From Balanoglossus misakiensis (Eukaryota; Hemichordata), in assembly GCA_040954595.2 (NCBI GenBank), contig JBECUI020000047.1, positions 1-64,000 on the forward strand: DNA of 64,000 nt. The letters are read 5' to 3'. The notes beneath the pieces were generated by a model that was not told the origin of the DNA, did no database searches, and worked only from the letters and a program-made list of their open reading frames with translations. The translations under genes and the position numbers were made by a program. Shown piece after piece: positions 43,861 through 54,318 of the stretch (within the stretch, counting starts at the first letter, position 1; every line of letters begins with the position of its first letter).

Positions 43861-46471
43861 ATGAATTCATTTATCAACTCACTCACTCACTCACTCACTC
43901 ACTCACTCACTCACTCACTCACTCACTCACGCGTTAGGACATCATAGGAATACCCTAGCTGAAGCTAAAAAACCTCTTCTTTTCCCCCTTGCCTTTCTTC
44001 TTGTTGTATTTGCCTTGTTATTTTCTTGTGATGGTTCTGGTACCACGGCCGCTCCACAGGAAGAGGCACCACCAGCCATTGATGTCCAGACAATCGCCAA
44101 GGATGAAACCGAGAAAGAAATCGGTTCTCTGAAGCTCACCTGGGTTGCTGTCCAGGGAAAGAATGCCGAGGGAAACTTGGTTGATAGTACCTACATGGTA
44201 GAGTATCGCCTTTCTACAGAGAGCAATTGGACAAAGTTGGAAGCCGTAGAGGTGCCCAGCATTACCCTCACTGGCCTGGAGGCAGGGGAGTACTACATTC
44301 GCATACAAGCCATCAGCACCTTTGACGCCAACATGGTCAGTGACTGGACAGAAGCAGGACCATTTGCTGCAAATGGAATTAGGCCCTTAGAAATCCATGA
44401 TACTAGTGGAGCCATCAGCGAACTGACTCTTGCAATCGGAGAGACCCGGACGCTGAGTGTCCCAGAAAGCCTCTGGGTCAACGTAGAGGATACCTCCGTA
44501 AGCTGGGTAAGTAGTGATAACACCATTGTAGAAGTAACAGATGGCATGGTTGAGGCAATAACAGAGGGAAGTGCCACAATAACGGCAACATCAGGAGCAG
44601 ACCCGACCAATGCGGCATCGATAACGGTGAATGTTCCAAGTTTAAGCAATGTGGTTCTGTATGATGAGGATAGCCTTACTATTCCCTATGGAGAAAGCGG
44701 TTCGCTTCTTCCTGCACCGAGTCATCTACCATCAGCAGGATTGTCGTTAACCTACACAAGTTCGGGCACTGTCTCGGGCCTTACCGTGGGAACCGATGGA
44801 ACCATAACTATTGATAACACGACCCCAGCAGGAAGCTATACCCTGCACATAACAGCAAGTGCGGATGGCTACACGAGTACGGCAAGGCATGAGATAGCCA
44901 TAACGGTCAGTCAGAAGGCAACAGAAGAGTATCTGGTCTATGCGGAAGGAGATTTTACCAGAGGAGTAAGCTATGCACCAGCTACAGCTGCCCCACAGGG
45001 AGCTGGATTGGGTTATGCCATGAATCCAACTCCGACTGGATGGAGCATTGACGCAACAAGTGGGACAATCTCTATAGCTTCAGATGCACCAGCTGGGGTA
45101 GAACAAACGGTTACTGTAACGGCAAGTCCCATCAATACTAACTATGCCTCTGGCAGTGTTGAGTTGACTAAGTCTGTTGTCGTCTCGACGTCCTTTATAA
45201 CACGATGGGAAACAACAGATGTAAATCAAACAGTGGTGATTCCCGTGGGAGGCAGTACAGCAAGCTATGATATAGACTGGGGTGATGGAACGGTAGAAAC
45301 ACTTTCTGCCACAGCAAGTCATGTCTATGCAGAAGCAGGAGAATACACAGTTACAATAAGTAATAGTTTCCAGCAGATACGGCTGCTAGATACAACAGCA
45401 GAAATAGCAGCACGCCTTAAGTCTATTGATCAGTGGGGCACAGCACAATGGATTAGTATGGGGGGGGCATTTGCCAATGCCATCAACATGACGATGGCAG
45501 CAACCGACATTCCTGATCTCTCAGGAGTAGCCGATATGAGTTACATGTTTTACTCGGGAGGGGTAAGTGCCTTCAATGGAGATATCGATAGCTGGGACAC
45601 GTCAAAAGTAACTAATATGGCTTACATGTTCTCTGGAGCAGTTAACTTTAATCGGGACTTAAACAACTGGGAGACCTCCAAGGTAACGACTATGGCTCGC
45701 ATGTTTTCCGGAGCAAGCGCCTTCAATGGGAATATCAAAGACTGGAATACGTTAAGTGTAACGAATATGGCTTACATGTTTAACTATGCAGTCAATTTCA
45801 ATGGAGATATCAGTGGCTGGGACACGTCAAATGTAACCGATATGGCAGGTATGTTCCAGCGAGCAGGCTCCTTTAATGCAGATATCAGTAACTGGAAGGT
45901 TGGCGAGGTAACAGATATGAGAGAGATGTTCCAATCTGCAGTTGCTTTTAATAGGGATATCGGTGACTGGGATACGTCAAGTGTAACAAATATGAGAAAT
46001 ATGTTCCGTTCCGCAGGTGTTTTTAATAGGGATATCGGTCGCTGGGTTACGTCAAGTGTAACAGATATGGAAAATATGTTCCACAGGGCAAGTGCCTTTA
46101 ATGCAGATATCAGTAACTGGAATATCACCAAGGTAACCAATATGACTGACATGTTCGCTTATGCAATCAGATTCGCTCAAGACCTTGGCCCATGGTATAT
46201 TACCTTACCGCAGACCACCATCTCGGTAGACACGCCATTAACCATTGCAGCAAAGAATAACGTCCTTGCAGGACAGCTGGAAAATCCACAGTACAGTCTT
46301 CCGACCGATGCCACGACCGACAACGATAAGTTCAGCATTACCGACGGAACGACCTTGAAAGTCAATAATGGTACTGATCCCGGCGACTATACCATAAGCA
46401 TACAAACAACAAGTGCCGATTTTAGTACACCACAGGATCCAATTGTGCAGTTTATGATAACGGTACAGTAG
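43861..46471 (+). CDS. Cassette E: phase-variable BspA-like lipoprotein, body intact, OFF
   Basis: ATG 43861, (CTCA)13, remainder 1, OFF; wrong-frame TAG 15 nt past the tract. The body is one open frame from 44015 (818 codons). It carries the alternative variants: [11 protein letters not shown] and [17 protein letters not shown] in FN3, SGSLLPAPSHLPSAG in the first Ig-like segment, a short VVVSTSFITRW linker and the TVETLSATASHVYAEAG PKD segment. Nine DUF285 repeats (about 45535-46180) and the usual tail follow. Its repeats 3-7 are nucleotide-identical to cassette D over 403 bp although the flanks differ, which points to gene conversion. Confidence 0.92.
43878..43929 (+). repeat. (CTCA)13 coding microsatellite, cassette E
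   Basis: Thirteen perfect units; remainder 1, OFF. Confidence 0.95.
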
Positions 46472-46482
46472 CCATTTCCGAA

Positions 46483-46516
46483 CAACAGCGGTGCTTTAGT
46501 GTTCCGCTGTTGTTTT
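46483..46516 (+). terminator. Terminator of cassette E
   Basis: CAACAGCGG (46483-46491) / CCGCTGTTG (46504-46512), then TTTT. Confidence 0.85.
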
Positions 46517-46614
46517 GACTATAGTTTTACCCCCTCCACAGCCCCCCCATTGTGGTATCAATAACTCCTGCGTAATCTATCTGATTTGATTGAAACTTGC
46601 CCCTTGAGTATTAT

Positions 46615-46928
46615 CTTTTTAAGGCTCTTGGGCTGATAGGGGACTCTGTCTCGGGTTAGAAAGATGTGGCTGCTCTGCTTGCTTATAGCCAAAGCAGCCA
46701 AACGGGCAGCTATGCCACCGGGATTGTCTCTGGGGGGGGGAGTAGTTTACAAGGTACCATAACCAACAGCTACCGCTACGACAAGCAGACCCCCCCCTGA
46801 CAACACTCCCCCCAAGACCTCTGGCAGCGCCGTAATTCTGAAGCAACTAAAACCCAACCCGGTACACCTCCACCGAAACTGGCAATCCAGGCTGGACCGC
46901 CGATAACTGGATCATCGCTGGCCCGGTA
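46615..46928 (+). pseudogene. GLUG-protein C-terminus remnant (spacer before cassette F)
   Basis: Same fossil, with a G9 run near 46732-46740 in the SGGG region; ends at the NWIIAG codons. Confidence 0.55.
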
Positions 46929-46931
46929 AAC

Positions 46932-47395
46932 GCCCCCCCCGGCCAGCCCGACATCAATAACCTCCCTGGTAACCCCAAGGCTCCCCATTCCTGGCAGCCC
47001 CCCCCAGACCCCCCACTCCTGGCAGCCCCCCCCAAGGCCCCCCACTCCTGGCGGGCCCTGGGAGGCTTCCCGAAAAAGATAAATATGTCCCACCTCACCC
47101 CCACTCCCGGCAGCCCACCTTCAAGGCCCTCACTCCCGGCAGCCCCCAAGGCCCCCACTCCTGGCAGCCCCCCCCAAGGCCCCCCACTCCTGGCGGGCCC
47201 TGGGAGGCTTCCCGAAAAAGATAAATATGTCCCACCTCACCCCCACTCCCGGCAGCCCACCTTCAAGGCCCTCACTCCCGGCAGCCCCCAAGGCCCCCAC
47301 TCCCGGCAGCCCCCCACTTCTGGCGGGCCTTGGGGGCTGCCGCAAAAAGATCAATATGTCCCACCTCACCCCCCCAGACCGGACCACCCCCACTC
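46932..47395 (+). repeat. C-rich minisatellite before cassette F, with a 142-bp tandem duplication
   Basis: The longest of the spacers. The GAAAAAGATAAATATG block lies at 47072 and again at 47214, and the 142-bp units between are nearly identical. A third, variant block (GCAAAAAGATCAATATG) lies near 47343. Confidence 0.88.
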
Positions 47396-47520
47396 CAAAC
47401 CAATAAAACAGAAAATAATCTTAAAAAAAATCGGTTATTCCTCTAAAACGTAATAAGCTTTTATAGCGTAGTGTCCTTATAGCTTCTTAATCAAAAAGTC
47501 TTGTACTTATAAGAAAAGAC

Positions 47521-47578
47521 TTGACAAAAAGTGTCACTACGAATAGGATAGACCAAACAAAACCAAATTTTTAAGGAG
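47521..47578 (+). promoter_or_regulatory. Promoter and RBS of cassette F
   Basis: TTGACA (47521-47526), 17-nt spacer, TAGGAT (47544-47549), AAGGAG (47573-47578), ATG 47588. Confidence 0.8.
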
Positions 47579-47587
47579 ATCCAGCAT

Positions 47588-50363
47588 ATGAATTCATTTA
47601 TCAACTCACTCACTCACTCACTCACTCACTCACTCACTCACTCACTCACTCACTCACTCACTCACTCACGCGTTAGGACATCATAGGAATACCCTAGCTG
47701 AAGCTAAAAAACCTCTTCTTTTTCCCCTCGCCTTTCTTCTTGTTGTATTTGCCTTGTTATTTTCTTGTGGTGGTTCTGGTACCACGGCCGCTCCACAGGA
47801 AGAGGCACCACCAGCCATTGATGTCCAGACAATCGCCAAGGATGAAACCGAGAAAGAAATCGGTTCTCTGAAGCTCACCTGGGTTGCTGTCCAAGGAAAG
47901 AATGCCGAGGGAAACTTGGTTGATAGTACCTACATGGTAGAGTATCGCCTTTCTACAGAGAGCAATTGGACAAAGTTGGAAGCCGTAGATCAGCCCACCC
48001 TTACACTCACTGGCCTGGAGGCAGGGGAGTACTACATTCGCATACAAGCCATCAGCACCTTTGACGACAACATGGTCAGTGACTGGACAGAAGCAGGACC
48101 ATTTGCTGCAAATGGAATTAGGCCCTTAGAAATCCATGATACTAGTGGAGCCATCAGCGAACTGACTCTTGCAATCGGAGAGACCCGGACGCTGAGTGTC
48201 CCGGGAAGCCTCTGGGTCAACGTAGAGGATACCTCAGTAAACTGGGTAAGTAGTGATAACACCATTGTAGAAGTAACAGATGGCATGGTTGAGGCAATAA
48301 CAGAGGGAAGTGCCACAATAACGGCAACATCAGGAGCAGACCCGGCCAATGCGGCATCGATAACGGTGAATGTTCCAAGCTTAAGTGATGTGGTTCTGTA
48401 TGATGAGGATAGCCTTACTATTCCCTATGGAGAAAGCGGTTCGCTTCTTCCTGCACCGAGTCATCTACCATCAGCAGGATTGTCGTTAACCTACACAAGT
48501 TCGGGCACTGTCTCGGGCCTTACCGTGGGAACCGATGGAACCATAACTATTGATAACACGACCCCAGCAGGAACCTATACCCTGAACATAACAGCAAGTG
48601 CCGCTGGCTACACGAGTACGGCAAGGCATGAGATAGCCATAACGGTCAGTCAGAGGGCAACAGAAGAGTATCTGGTCTATGCGGAAGGAGATTTTACCAG
48701 AGGAGTAAGCTATGCACCAGCTACAGCTCCCCCACAGGAAGCTGTAGTGAGTTATACCATGAATCCAACTCCGACTGGATGGAGCATTGACGCAACAAGT
48801 GGGACAATCTCTATAGCTTCAGATGCACCAGCTGGGGTAGAACAAACGGTTACTGTAACGGCAAGTCCAAGCAATCCTAACTATGCCTCTGGCAGTGTTG
48901 AGTTGACTAAGTCTGTTGTCGTCCCGACGTCCTTTATAACACGATGGGAAACAACAGCAGCCAATCAAAGCGTGGTGATTCCCGTGGGAAGCAGTACAGC
49001 AAGCTATGATATAGACTGGGGTGATGGAACGGTAGAAACACTTTCTGCCACAGCAAGTCATGTCTATGCAGAAGCAGGAGAATACACAGTTACAATAAGT
49101 AATAGTTTCCAGCAGATACGGCTGCTAGATACAACAGCAAAAATAGCAGCACGCCTTAAGTCTATTGATCAGTGGGGCACAGCACAATGGATTAGTATGG
49201 GGGGGGCATTTGCCAATGCCATCAACATGACGATGGCAGCAACCGACGTTCCTGATCTCTCAGGAGTAGCCGATATGAGTTACATGTTTTACTCGTACCT
49301 TGGGACAAGTGCCTTCAATGGAGATATCGATAGCTGGGACACGTCAAATGTAACTAATATGGCTTACATGTTCTATGGGGCAGTTAACTTTAATCGGGAC
49401 TTAAACAACTGGGACACCTCCAATGTAACGAATATGGCTTACATGTTCTTTGGGGCAGCTAACTTTAATCGGGACTTAAACAACTGGGACACCTCCAATG
49501 TAACGAATATGGCCCGCATGTTTTCCGGCGCAACCGCCTTCAATGGGAATATCAAAGACTGGAATACGTTAAGTGTAACGAATATGGCTTACATGTTTAA
49601 CTATGCAGTCAATTTCAATGGAGATATCAGTGGCTGGGACACGTCAAGTGTAACCAATATGGGAGGTATGTTCCTGAGTGCAGGCTCCTTTAATGCAGAT
49701 ATCAGTAACTGGAAGGTTGGCGCGGTAACAGATATGGGAGGGATGTTCCAAGCTGCAGTTGCTTTTAATAGGGATATCGGTCGCTGGGATACGTCAAATG
49801 TAGCAGATATGGACAGTATGTTCCATACCGCAAGAGCTTTTAATAGTGATATCGGTCGCTGGGATACGTCAAATGTAGCAGATATGGGAGAGATGTTCCA
49901 TACCGCAAGAGCTTTTAATAGGGATATCGGTCGCTGGGATACGTCAAATGTAACAGATATGGGAGATATGTTCCGTTCCGCAAGTATCTTTAATGCAGAT
50001 ATCAGTAACTGGAACATCACTAAGGTAACCAATATGACTGACATGTTCGTTGAGGCATGGAGATTCGCTCAAAACCTTGGCCCATGGTATATTACCTTAC
50101 CGCAGACCACCATCTCGGTAGACACGCCATTAACCATTGCAGCACAGAATAGCATCCTTGCAGGACAGCTGGAAAATCCACAGTACAGTCTGCCGACCGA
50201 TGCCACGCTCGACAACGATAAGTTTAGCATTACCGACGGAACGACCTTGAAAGTCAATAATGGTACTGATCCCGGCAACTATACTATAAGCATACAAACA
50301 ACAAGTGCCGATTTTAGTACACCACTCGACCCAATTGTGCAGTTTATGATAACGGTACAGTAG
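47588..50363 (+). CDS. Cassette F: phase-variable BspA-like lipoprotein, body intact, OFF
   Basis: ATG 47588, (CTCA)16, remainder 1, OFF. The body is open from 47754 for 869 codons: LFSC signal, FN3-like (EKEIG variant), Big_2-like, Ig segments (SGSLLPAPSHLPSAG), VVVPTSFITRW linker, PKD-like DIDWGDGT and the IDQWGTAQW linker. Eleven DUF285 repeats follow, two more than its neighbours. The extra length comes from duplicated units: [12 protein letters not shown] twice near 49400-49510, and GRWDTSNVADM twice, with a [11 protein letters not shown] variant, near 49780-49970. Shared tail and terminator. Losing one CTCA would switch it on. Confidence 0.92.
47605..47668 (+). repeat. (CTCA)16 coding microsatellite, cassette F
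   Basis: Sixteen perfect units; remainder 1, OFF. Confidence 0.95.
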
Positions 50364-50374
50364 CCATTTCCGAA

Positions 50375-50409
50375 CAACAGCGGGGCTTTAGTGCTCCGCT
50401 GTTGTTTTG
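50375..50409 (+). terminator. Terminator of cassette F
   Basis: CAACAGCGG (50375-50383) / CCGCTGTTG (50396-50404), then TTTT. Confidence 0.85.
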
Positions 50410-50507
50410 ACTATAGTTTTACCCCCTCCACAGCCCCCCCATTGTGGTATCAATAACTCCTGCGTAATCTATCTGATTTGATAGAAACTTTTCCCTTTGG
50501 CATTATC

Positions 50508-50815
50508 TTTTTAAGGCTCTTGGGCTGATAGGGGACTCTGTCTCGGGTTACAAAGATGTGGCTGCTCTGCTTGCTTATAGCCAAAGCAGCCAAAGGGACA
50601 GCTATACCACCGGGATTGTCTCTGGGGGGGGTAGTTTACAAGGTACCATAGCCAACAGCTACCGCTACGACAAGCAGACCCCCCCCTGACACCATCACCC
50701 CCAAGACCTCTGGAAGCGCCGTAATTCTGAAGCAACTAACCCCCAACCCGGTACACCTCCACCGAAACTGGCAATCCAGGCTGGACCGCCGATAACTGGA
50801 TCATCGCTGGCCCGG
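50508..50815 (+). pseudogene. GLUG-protein C-terminus remnant (spacer before cassette G)
   Basis: Same module with minor changes (ACCATAGCCAAC, GGAAGCGCC); ends at the NWIIAG region. Confidence 0.55.
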
Positions 50816-50819
50816 TAAA

Positions 50820-51070
50820 CGCCCCGGCCAGCCCGACATCAATAACCTCCCTGGCAAGCCCCCAAGGCCCCCACTCCTGGCAAGCCCCCCCCACTCCCGC
50901 AGCCCCCAAGGCCCCCCCACTCCTGGCAAGCCCCCCCCACTCCTGGCAGCCCCCCCCAAGGCCCCCCACTCCCGCAGCCCCCAAGGCCCCCCACTTCTGG
51001 CGGGCCTTGGGAGGCTTCCCGAAAAAGATAAATATGTCCCACCTCACCCCCCAGACCGGACCACCCCCAC
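50820..51070 (+). repeat. C-rich minisatellite before cassette G
   Basis: CACTCCTGGCAAGCCCCC and CACTCCCGCAGCCCCC units, then GAAAAAGATAAATATG; G-runs on the complementary strand. Confidence 0.85.
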
Positions 51071-51197
51071 TCCAAGCCAATAAAACAGAAAATAATCTTA
51101 AAAAAACTTGGTTATTCTTCTAAAACGTAATAAGCTTTTATACCGTAGTATCCTTATAGCTGCTTAATCAAAAAGTCTTGTACCTATAGGAGAAGAC

Positions 51198-51257
51198 TTG
51201 ACAAAAAAAGTGTCACTACGAATAGGATAGACTAAACAAAACCAAATTTTTAAGGAG
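51198..51257 (+). promoter_or_regulatory. Promoter and RBS of cassette G (19-nt spacer)
   Basis: TTGACA (51198-51203), 19-nt spacer owing to an A7 run, TAGGAT (51223-51228), AAGGAG (51252-51257), ATG 51267. A 19-nt spacer is usually weaker than 17 nt. Confidence 0.72.
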
Positions 51258-51266
51258 CTCCAGCCT

Positions 51267-54091
51267 ATGAATTCATTAATCAACCCACTCACCCACGCGT
51301 TAGGACATCATAGGAATACCCTAGGGGATACCCTAGCTGAAGCTAAAAAACCTCTTGTTTTTCCCCTTGCCTTTCTTCTTGTTGTATTTGCCTTGTTATT
51401 TTCTTGTGGTGGTTCTGGTACCACGGCCGCTCCACAGGAAGAGGCACCACCAGCCATTGATGTCCAGACAATCGCCAAGGATGAAACCGAGCAAGGACTC
51501 GGTTCTCTGAAGTTCACCTGGGTTGCTGTCCAGGGAAAGAATGCCGAGGGAAACTTGGTTGATAGTACCTACATGGTAGAGTATCGCCTTTCTACAGAGA
51601 GCAATTGGACAAAGTTGGAAGCCGTAGATCAGCCCACCCTTACACTCACTGGCTTGGAGGCAGGAATGGAGTATTCTATTCGCATACAAGCCATCAGCAC
51701 CTTTGACGCCAACATGGTCAGTGACTGGACAGAGGCAGGGCCATTTGCTGCAAATGGAATTAGGCCCTTAGAAATCCATGATACTAGTGGAGCCATCAGC
51801 GAACTGACTCTTGCAATCGGAGAGACCCGGACGCTGAGTGTCCCAGAAAGCTTCTGGGTCAACGTAGAGGATACCTCCGTAAACTGGGTAAGTAGTGATA
51901 ATACCATTGTAGAAGTAACAGATGGCATGGTTGAGGCAATAACAGAGGGAAGTGCCACAATAACGGCAACATCAGGAGCAGACCCGGCCAATGCGGCATC
52001 GATAACGGTGAATGTTCCAAGTTTAAGCAATGTGGTTCTGTATGTTGAGGATAGCCTTACTATTCCCTATGGAGAAAGCGGTTCGCTTCTTCCTGCACTG
52101 AGTCAACTACCATCAGCAGGATTGTCTTTAACCTACACAAGTTCGGGCACTGTAGCGGGCCTTACCGTGGGAACCGATGGAACCATAACTATTGATAACA
52201 CGACCCCAGCAGGAACCTATAACCTGAACATAACAGCAAGTGCGGATGGCTACACGAGTACGGCAAGCCATCAGATAGCCATAACGATCAGTCAGAGGGC
52301 AACAGAAGAGTATCTGGTCTATGCAGAAGGAGATTTTATCAGAGGAGTAAGCTATACACCAGCTACAGCTGCCCCACAGGGAGCTGGATTGGGTTATGCC
52401 ATGGATCCAACTCCGACTGGATGGAGCATTGAGGCAACAACTGGGACCATATCTATAGCTTCAGATGCACAAGTTGGGGTAGAACAAACGGTTACTGTAA
52501 CGGCAAGTCCAAGCAATCCTAACTATGCCGCTGGCAGTGTTGAATTGACTAAGTCTGTTGTCGACCCGTTTAGTGCTGGTCCCGACTCGTCGTTCTTTAT
52601 AACACGATGGGAAACAACAGATGTAAATCAAACAGTGGAGATTCCCGTGGGAGGCAGTACAGCAAGCTATGATATAGACTGGGGCGATGGAAGGGCAGAA
52701 AGACTTTCTGACACAGCAAGCCATGTCTATGCAGCTGCGGGAGAATATACAGTCAAGATAGCCGATAGTTTTCAGCGGATACGATTGGCGGATACAACAG
52801 GAGCAATAGCAGCGCGCCTGAAGTCTATTGATCAGTGGGGCACAGCACAATGGATTAGTATGGAGGGGGCATTTGCCAATGCCAGAAACATGACTATGGC
52901 AGCAACCGACATCCCTGATCTTTCAGAGGTAGAAAGTATGCAGAAGATGTTCTACAATGCAACCATCTTTAATGGTGATATCAACAACTGGAACACCTCT
53001 CAGGTAACCAATATGAGTGAGATGTTTGACACTGCAGTCGCCTTCAATCAAGACTTGAGAGATTGGAACACCACTAAGGTAACCAATATGAGTTACATGT
53101 TTTATAATGCACGTGCCTTCAATGGAGATGTCAGTACTTGGGACACCACTAAGGTAACCAATATGAGTTACATGTTTTCCAATGCAATTAGCTTTAATGG
53201 AAATATCAGCACTTGGAAGACCTCTCAGGTAACTGATATGAGTAGCATGTTCCACAATGCAACCGTCTTTAATAGTGATATCAGCAACTGGAACACCATC
53301 GCGGTAACCAATATGAGTCACCTGTTCTACAATGCACGTGCCTTTAATGGTGATATCAGCAACTGGAACACCTCAGAAGTAACCGATATGAATTCCATGT
53401 TCTACTATGCATCTTCATTTCATCAGAACTTGAGCAACTGGAAGACATCAAAAGTAACTACTATGAATTCCATGTTTGACTCTGCACTTGCCTTTAATGG
53501 TGACATCAGCACCTGGGACACCTCAGAAGTAACCAATATGAGTCGCATGTTCTACAATGCGACTAACTTTAATGGAAACATCGGCAACTGGAACACCATC
53601 GCGGTAACCAATATGAGTCACATGTTCTACAATGCGCGTGCCTTTAATGGTGATATCAGCAACTGGAACACCTCAGAAGTAACCGATATGAGTAATATGT
53701 TTAGTGGTGCATCCTTCTTCAATCAAGATTTGAGTCGCTGGGACATACCAAAAGTAACCGATATGAGTAATATGTTTAGTGGGCGTCGGCCTTTAGTCAG
53801 AACCTCGGTCCATGGTATATTACATTACCGCAGAAAACCATTCCGATAGGCACTTCACTGACTATTGCAACACAGAACAATGTCCTTGCAGGACATTTGC
53901 TACCTCCGCAGTACAATCTACCTACAGATGCTACAACTCACAACAATAAGTTTAACATTACCGACGGAACGAACTTGAATGCCAATAATGGTACTAATGC
54001 TGGCGAATATACCATAAAGATACAAACAAGAGGTGCCGATTTCAGTTGGCCATCGAACCCTATTGTGGAGTTTACTATACCGATACAGTAG
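51267..54091 (+). CDS. Cassette G: BspA-like lipoprotein with decayed CTCA tract, in frame (ON), late frameshift
   Basis: The only SSR-type cassette whose ATG is in frame with its body. ATG 51267 reads [20 protein letters not shown], then a hydrophobic segment to the LFSC lipobox (Cys47). This confirms where translation starts in the whole family. The tract is reduced to CCCA-CTCA-CCCA (three degenerate units), so slippage should be minimal: locked ON. FN3-like, Big_2-like, Ig and PKD-like modules match the family. Its 12 DUF285 repeats are a diverged type rich in TKVTNMSYMF and NWNTSEVTDM. One missing G near 53781 (GGGCG for GGGGCG) shifts the frame just before the last repeat; the tail continues in another frame to TAG 54091. 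The tail itself is divergent, and no array-type terminator follows. Confidence 0.9.
51284..51295 (+). repeat. Degenerate three-unit CTCA tract, cassette G
   Basis: CCCACTCACCCA occupies the position of the (CTCA)n tract in other cassettes; length 12 keeps the reading frame open. Confidence 0.85.
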
Positions 54092-54318
54092 AGATATTCT
54101 GGAAAACAGCCACATTTCGCGGTAGTTTCTAATATCACCCCTGAATGAGTGGGGGTTGTGGATGGGGAAAATCATAAAAAATTCTGTGTCTTCAACATCA
54201 CAACTGCTATTGCTTTTTAAAAACACGTGTGAAGAAAATTTTTGACTTTTCTATATATTGTGTATATATAGAAAATATATATTTCTCTTATGAAGGGTTT
54301 ATTTTTGCCAAAATCTTA

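Noticed and set aside
54229-54318. GTG 54229 as start of the collapsed lipoprotein
   Set aside because: It would place a TATATA-rich promoter-like stretch inside the coding region and give an overlong leader; a start nearer the hydrophobic segment is more likely.
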